Below, piece by piece: positions 60,291-64,000 of a DNA stretch of 64,000 bases; position 1 is the first letter of the stretch; each line of letters begins with the position of its first letter. The position numbers and the translations under genes are program-made. Source of the DNA: an uncultured Pelagibacteraceae bacterium (lineage in GTDB: Bacteria > Pseudomonadota > Alphaproteobacteria > Pelagibacterales > Pelagibacteraceae); the NCBI GenBank assembly GCA_902556505.1, contig CACDWM010000001.1, forward strand, positions 1 through 64,000, given 5' to 3'. The notes under the pieces were generated by a model that was not told the DNA's origin, ran no database searches, and saw only the letters and a program-made list of their open reading frames with translations.

Positions 60291-60728
60291 ATGACAGCGA
60301 CTACATTTCATTGGTCTTGTAAACATACTTGGAGGAGAAGTGCAAAAAATACAGCTTGGTGTGTACTAGGTTGTGCTATTGGAGACTTTGGAACAATATT
60401 ATTTTTTCAATTAACTCAAATTCCTTTTCCAATTTTAGGAATAATGATTTTAGCAATCATCAATGGATTGATTACAAGTATTATCTTAGAAACAATAATT
60501 TTAATGACACAAAATTTTAATTTTGTTAACGCATTCAAAACAGCTTGTGGTATGAGTTTAATTTCAATGATTAGCATGGAAATCATGATGAATTTAACTG
60601 ACTATGTTTTAACTGGAGGCGCAATTTTAACATGGTGGGTGGTACCAATAATGCTGATTGTAGGTTTTTTAACTCCTTGGCCTTATAATTATTGGAGATT
60701 AAAAAAATTTGGAATTGCTTGTCATTAA
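60291..60728 (+). CDS. DUF4396-like membrane protein
   Basis: TWRRSAKNTAWCVLGCAIGDFGTILFFQL; about 4 TM. Confidence 0.75.
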   Translation: MTATTFHWSCKHTWRRSAKNTAWCVLGCAIGDFGTILFFQLTQIPFPILGIMILAIINGLITSIILETIILMTQNFNFVNAFKTACGMSLISMISMEIMMNLTDYVLTGGAILTWWVVPIMLIVGFLTPWPYNYWRLKKFGIACH

Positions 60729-60730
60729 GA

Positions 60731-61258
60731 TTAAAGAATTCTCTTTAATAAATTGTCTCCAAAAAATAGTTTGTGAATAATAACAGCACTTATATGAACT
60801 ATAATTAAACCTATAAGAGTATAATTTGAAAGAATATGAATTTCATAAAACTGATCTGCTAAATCAAAATTTTCGTTAATTTGAATTTCTCTAAAAATTA
60901 TAGTTAATGTTTCTCCATTAAATAATTTTTTTAATATTCCTGAAATTGTTATTGATAAAATAGCAATATATAAAAGCACATGATTCATCTTTGCTAGAAA
61001 TCTTTGTCCTTTAAAAATACTTGGATCTAATTTTGGAGTAGGATTTAGTATATTATTTATTAACCTTATTATTATTATATAAAAAACAGTTAAACCTAAC
61101 GTAACGTGAATATCTTCAATGGTTATTCTTTGATCACCAAAATCTAAATCCACTAGATAGAACCCTAAAGGTATTTGTATAAACAGAATAATTGCGCTGA
61201 GCCAATGTAACGCTTTTGATATAATACCATACTCTGTTAGGGTATTTGTTACATGCAT
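60731..61258 (-). CDS. Cytochrome b561
   Basis: YGIISKALHWLSAIILFIQIPLGFYL, 4 TM, HVLLYIAILSITISG, spaced His residues. Confidence 0.87.
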   Translation of the reverse strand: MHVTNTLTEYGIISKALHWLSAIILFIQIPLGFYLVDLDFGDQRITIEDIHVTLGLTVFYIIIIRLINNILNPTPKLDPSIFKGQRFLAKMNHVLLYIAILSITISGILKKLFNGETLTIIFREIQINENFDLADQFYEIHILSNYTLIGLIIVHISAVIIHKLFFGDNLLKRIL

Positions 61259-61720
61259 ATTTTATATAACCACATAAAAAAATATATTAAAATAATTTTA
61301 TTCTCAATTTTAAGCGTATTTTTCGTCTCATCTAGTAATGCCGAATTAACAGTTGAGGAGATTGTTAAAAGTAGACAAGCATTATTTAGCAAAAACTATA
61401 GTACGGCAAAAAGAGTACAAGCTTTTTCATCAAAAGGAGATTTTGAAAAAGCAAAAAAACTAATGATTGAAATGAGTGAAAATTACAAAGTTTTGATTGA
61501 TTTATTTCCTGAAAATACTGAAGATGAATTTGACACTGAAGCTTTACCAACCGTTTGGGAAGAAAAAGATGCATTTAATGCATTAATGACAAAAGCATCT
61601 GAGGATATGATAAAACTTACATCTGTTATTGAAGATGCCGATGATATAAGAGGAACCCTGAAACAATTTATGTGGAGTAATTGTAAAGCTTGTCACAGTA
61701 GGTATAGAGAAGAACATTAG
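61253..61720 (+). CDS. Cytochrome c'-like (class II) protein
   Basis: Signal peptide; C-terminal haem motif NCKACHSRYREEH. Confidence 0.85.
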   Translation: MHILYNHIKKYIKIILFSILSVFFVSSSNAELTVEEIVKSRQALFSKNYSTAKRVQAFSSKGDFEKAKKLMIEMSENYKVLIDLFPENTEDEFDTEALPTVWEEKDAFNALMTKASEDMIKLTSVIEDADDIRGTLKQFMWSNCKACHSRYREEH

Positions 61721-61735
61721 TTACCAAGATAAAAA

Positions 61736-62263
61736 ATGATACCTCAAAAAGTTAAAGATCATATTGAAGAATATATTAGCCAAGAAGTTTACGTTCAAAT
61801 TGCTATAATTAAGGGCAAAGAAAAGGTTTCAACAGAAAAAGCCATAGATAAGTATTTTAATACAAATCATTTTAGAGATTTTTCAGAGGGTAAACCTTAT
61901 TTTCATTTCATTGATGGATTAAGAGATAAATGCCTTGGAAAACTTAAGAATTCTCCTATGAGAGAGAAGGAAACTGAGGACGAGACTATCAAATTATTAC
62001 AACAAAAATTAAATGATCTAAACGATGATGAGCTTGAAGACACTTATTGGGAAATAGAAACAGGAGAATTTTTTTCAGGAGAGCAAATAATAGAATTAGA
62101 AAAAAATTGCAGTGAATTAATTAAAGAGCTTAATTTTTCAAATAAAGATAAAAAAGAAGTTCAAAAAACTATTTTGAGTTTTTGTGAAAACTATGAAAAG
62201 TTGTGTCAAAAAAAATACCCAGAAGCTCCACTTCCACTAGAAATATTAAAATCTGTAAATTAG
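61736..62263 (+). CDS. Hypothetical protein (175 aa)
   Basis: Intact ORF after cytochrome c'; no recognised motif. Confidence 0.6.
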   Translation: MIPQKVKDHIEEYISQEVYVQIAIIKGKEKVSTEKAIDKYFNTNHFRDFSEGKPYFHFIDGLRDKCLGKLKNSPMREKETEDETIKLLQQKLNDLNDDELEDTYWEIETGEFFSGEQIIELEKNCSELIKELNFSNKDKKEVQKTILSFCENYEKLCQKKYPEAPLPLEILKSVN

Positions 62264-62269
62264 TTTTTA

Positions 62270-62430
62270 AAGGGTTCGCTCTTTAAGTGTATACCTAAAG
62301 AGCTCCCTTGTATCGCCTCTTTGGCATTATAATTCCGAGAGGAATTTATTTTTCGTTATATTTTTGAAATATGAGCTGTTCAGCTAAGTATCAGGTGGTG
62401 AAAGTAATAACATAAACCTCCTTCTATAAA
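62270..62430 (+). ncRNA. Candidate structured RNA (unassigned)
   Basis: Intergenic gap with serial hairpins: AAGGG-GCUCUUUA/UAAAGAGC-CCCUU (62270-62309), AAUUCC-GAGA-GGAAUU (62331-62346), AGCU-GUUC-AGCU-like (62374-62385). Confidence 0.45.
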
Positions 62431-62547
62431 AAAGGTAATTATAATTTAAACAATTTCAATTAATTTATTTTAGTTTTGTGCAAATATATTTATTGAATAC
62501 AACCTAGTGCTTTAGTAGATTCCCGCTAACTTAAGTTACTTCCAAAA

Positions 62548-63405
62548 TTATTTTTTATTTATTAATTCACTAATAAAATTTTCACCGTAACCGTCATCAA
62601 CAGCTTTTTGAAAATAATTTTTATTTACTTCAGCAACTTTTTCAGCTTCAGGAAAATCTTTTAACAAGTCTTGAATATAAGTTAAATCCTTTACAGAATT
62701 ACTTGCCGTAAATTTAAATCCAGTAAAATCACCTTTTAACAGATTGTCAAAAACTCTATTGAGTGCTACAGAATTTCCAGAACCAAGTTTTGCAACGTCA
62801 AATACTTTTTTTAAATCTAAATCCATTTCTGTAGCACTTTTAGCCAAATGATTAACTAATGCAGCATTTCCAAGGGATAAAAAATTATTTAAAAGCTTAG
62901 ATTTTGCACCCATACCAACAGGTCCAAAATGAAAATATTCTTTACAGAAAAAATTAAAGTATGGCTCAGCCATTTTAAAATTTTCATCTGATGCTCCAAC
63001 AATACCCCCTAGTATACCTTGCTCAGCTTGAACGGGTCCTCCCATTACAGGACATTCAACATAATTAATTTTTTTTGCTTTGAATATTTCCTCTGTTTCC
63101 ATTGAGCCAGTTTTGTTGTGAGTAGTGATATCAATAATTAAAGTTTTACTATCTAAAATATCAGATATTTTTTCAGAAATTAATTTTGCTATAGGAGTGT
63201 TGGTAACACACATAAACATTGCATCTAAATTTTTACTAGAAAAATCTTCAAAAGATTTTACTTCTTCAGCTCCATCGCTAACAATTTTCTCAATTGGTTT
63301 TCTATTTTTATTAGCAATTACAAAGAGTTTATTTTTGTGTTTTAAAATATTTTTAGCTATTCCATAGCCCATATATCCAACACCAATAAAACCTATATTT
63401 TTCAT
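62548..63405 (-). CDS. 3-hydroxyisobutyrate dehydrogenase-family NAD(P) oxidoreductase
   Basis: IGFIGVGYMGYGIAKNILKH, CPVMGGPVQAEQGILGGIVG, GAKSKLLNNFL. Confidence 0.9.
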   Translation of the reverse strand: MKNIGFIGVGYMGYGIAKNILKHKNKLFVIANKNRKPIEKIVSDGAEEVKSFEDFSSKNLDAMFMCVTNTPIAKLISEKISDILDSKTLIIDITTHNKTGSMETEEIFKAKKINYVECPVMGGPVQAEQGILGGIVGASDENFKMAEPYFNFFCKEYFHFGPVGMGAKSKLLNNFLSLGNAALVNHLAKSATEMDLDLKKVFDVAKLGSGNSVALNRVFDNLLKGDFTGFKFTASNSVKDLTYIQDLLKDFPEAEKVAEVNKNYFQKAVDDGYGENFISELINKK

Positions 63406-63419
63406 TTAAACCTCACTAT

Positions 63420-64000
63420 TTAACTTTTTTTACCTTCTGTTCTTATGAACATAATACCAAAAACAATAATTCCTATCACCCCAACAATTTTATTATAATC
63501 AAACGGTACGCCGAAAATTAAGAAATTAATAATTGTAGACCAAACTAATTGAGAATATTGAAAATTAGTTACAAATGACAAGTTAGAAAGTTGTATTGCA
63601 TATATAATTAAAGAATGACTTACAAAACCTGCCACACCTAGAATTACCAAATAAAGCCAAAAGATATTCTTCTCTAATGGTACCCAATTAAAAAATATAA
63701 AAATACTAAAAATTATTGCACCTAAAATTGAAGTATAAAATATAGCAGCAAATGGATCGTTATCGCCTGATACAACTTTGGTAAAAAATTGATAAAGAGC
63801 CCAACAAATTGGAGGAACAATAGGGAATATTAAATCTAAACTAAATATTCTCATACTTGGACCTAGCGAATAAACAATCGAGCCAAAGCTTAATAACATT
63901 AAAAGTATACCCTTGGTACTTAATATATCTTTTAAAAAGTATGCTGAAAGTAACGAGACGATCAAAGGAGCTGTAAAGAAAACAACATAAATATCTACCA
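63420..64000 (-). CDS. EamA/DMT-family transporter, 5' truncated by window edge
   Basis: Frame stays open past 63965 to the window end (VDIYVVFFTAPLIVSLLSAYF...); DMT-type helices. Confidence 0.85.
   Translation of the reverse strand, partial: VDIYVVFFTAPLIVSLLSAYFLKDILSTKGILLMLLSFGSIVYSLGPSMRIFSLDLIFPIVPPICWALYQFFTKVVSGDNDPFAAIFYTSILGAIIFSIFIFFNWVPLEKNIFWLYLVILGVAGFVSHSLIIYAIQLSNLSFVTNFQYSQLVWSTIINFLIFGVPFDYNKIVGVIGIIVFGIMFIRTEGKKS

Noticed and set aside
1-64000. CRISPR arrays, tRNA/rRNA genes, transposases, integrases, prophage
   Set aside because: No regularly spaced repeats, no cloverleaf-like segments, no mobile-element protein motifs seen by eye. A tRNAscan/minced run would be decisive.

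Overview
AT-rich, densely packed 64-kb chromosomal window. Gene content and organisation suggest a SAR11/Pelagibacterales-like marine alphaproteobacterium; the taxon is inferred, not proven. The window is dominated by methylated-amine, betaine and DMSP (methyl-sulfonium) C1 metabolism: a ProX/ProV/ProW-type betaine transporter with a fused double permease, glpK/gpsA, trimethylamine monooxygenase (tmm), Fe-alcohol dehydrogenase, formate-THF ligase (fhs), a SoxBDAG heterotetrameric sarcosine oxidase, dmdA with a metF-like gene and an ATPase-less betaine-type transporter, a Rieske oxygenase, a bhmT-like methyltransferase, two DMGDH-like flavoproteins, a DddP-like M24 protein, ETF/ETF-QO and an AcuI-like reductase. 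Purine (purE/purK), hisI, folE, an iron(III) ABC transporter (fbpABC-like), azlCD and a small cytochrome cluster are also present. No CRISPR array, tRNA, rRNA or obvious mobile element was seen. The observations most worth following up are: (1) an intercistronic hairpin before the iron permease gene whose loop is perfectly complementary over 8 nt to that gene's ribosome-binding site (candidate regulatory pseudoknot), preceded by a Cys-rich 64-aa ORF; (2) a cluster of hairpins in the 284-bp gap at 62264-62547 (candidate structured RNA); (3) a DddP-like protein in the same window as DmdA and AcuI; (4) an APS-kinase-like / small nucleotidyltransferase / 2OG-oxygenase trio; (5) an M19 dipeptidase / 553-aa unknown / DUF3726-like / Cys4 mini-protein operon; (6) a hairpin that can sequester the RBS of the Rieske-bhmT operon. 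All family calls are by eye from motifs and remembered sequences; no searches were run.
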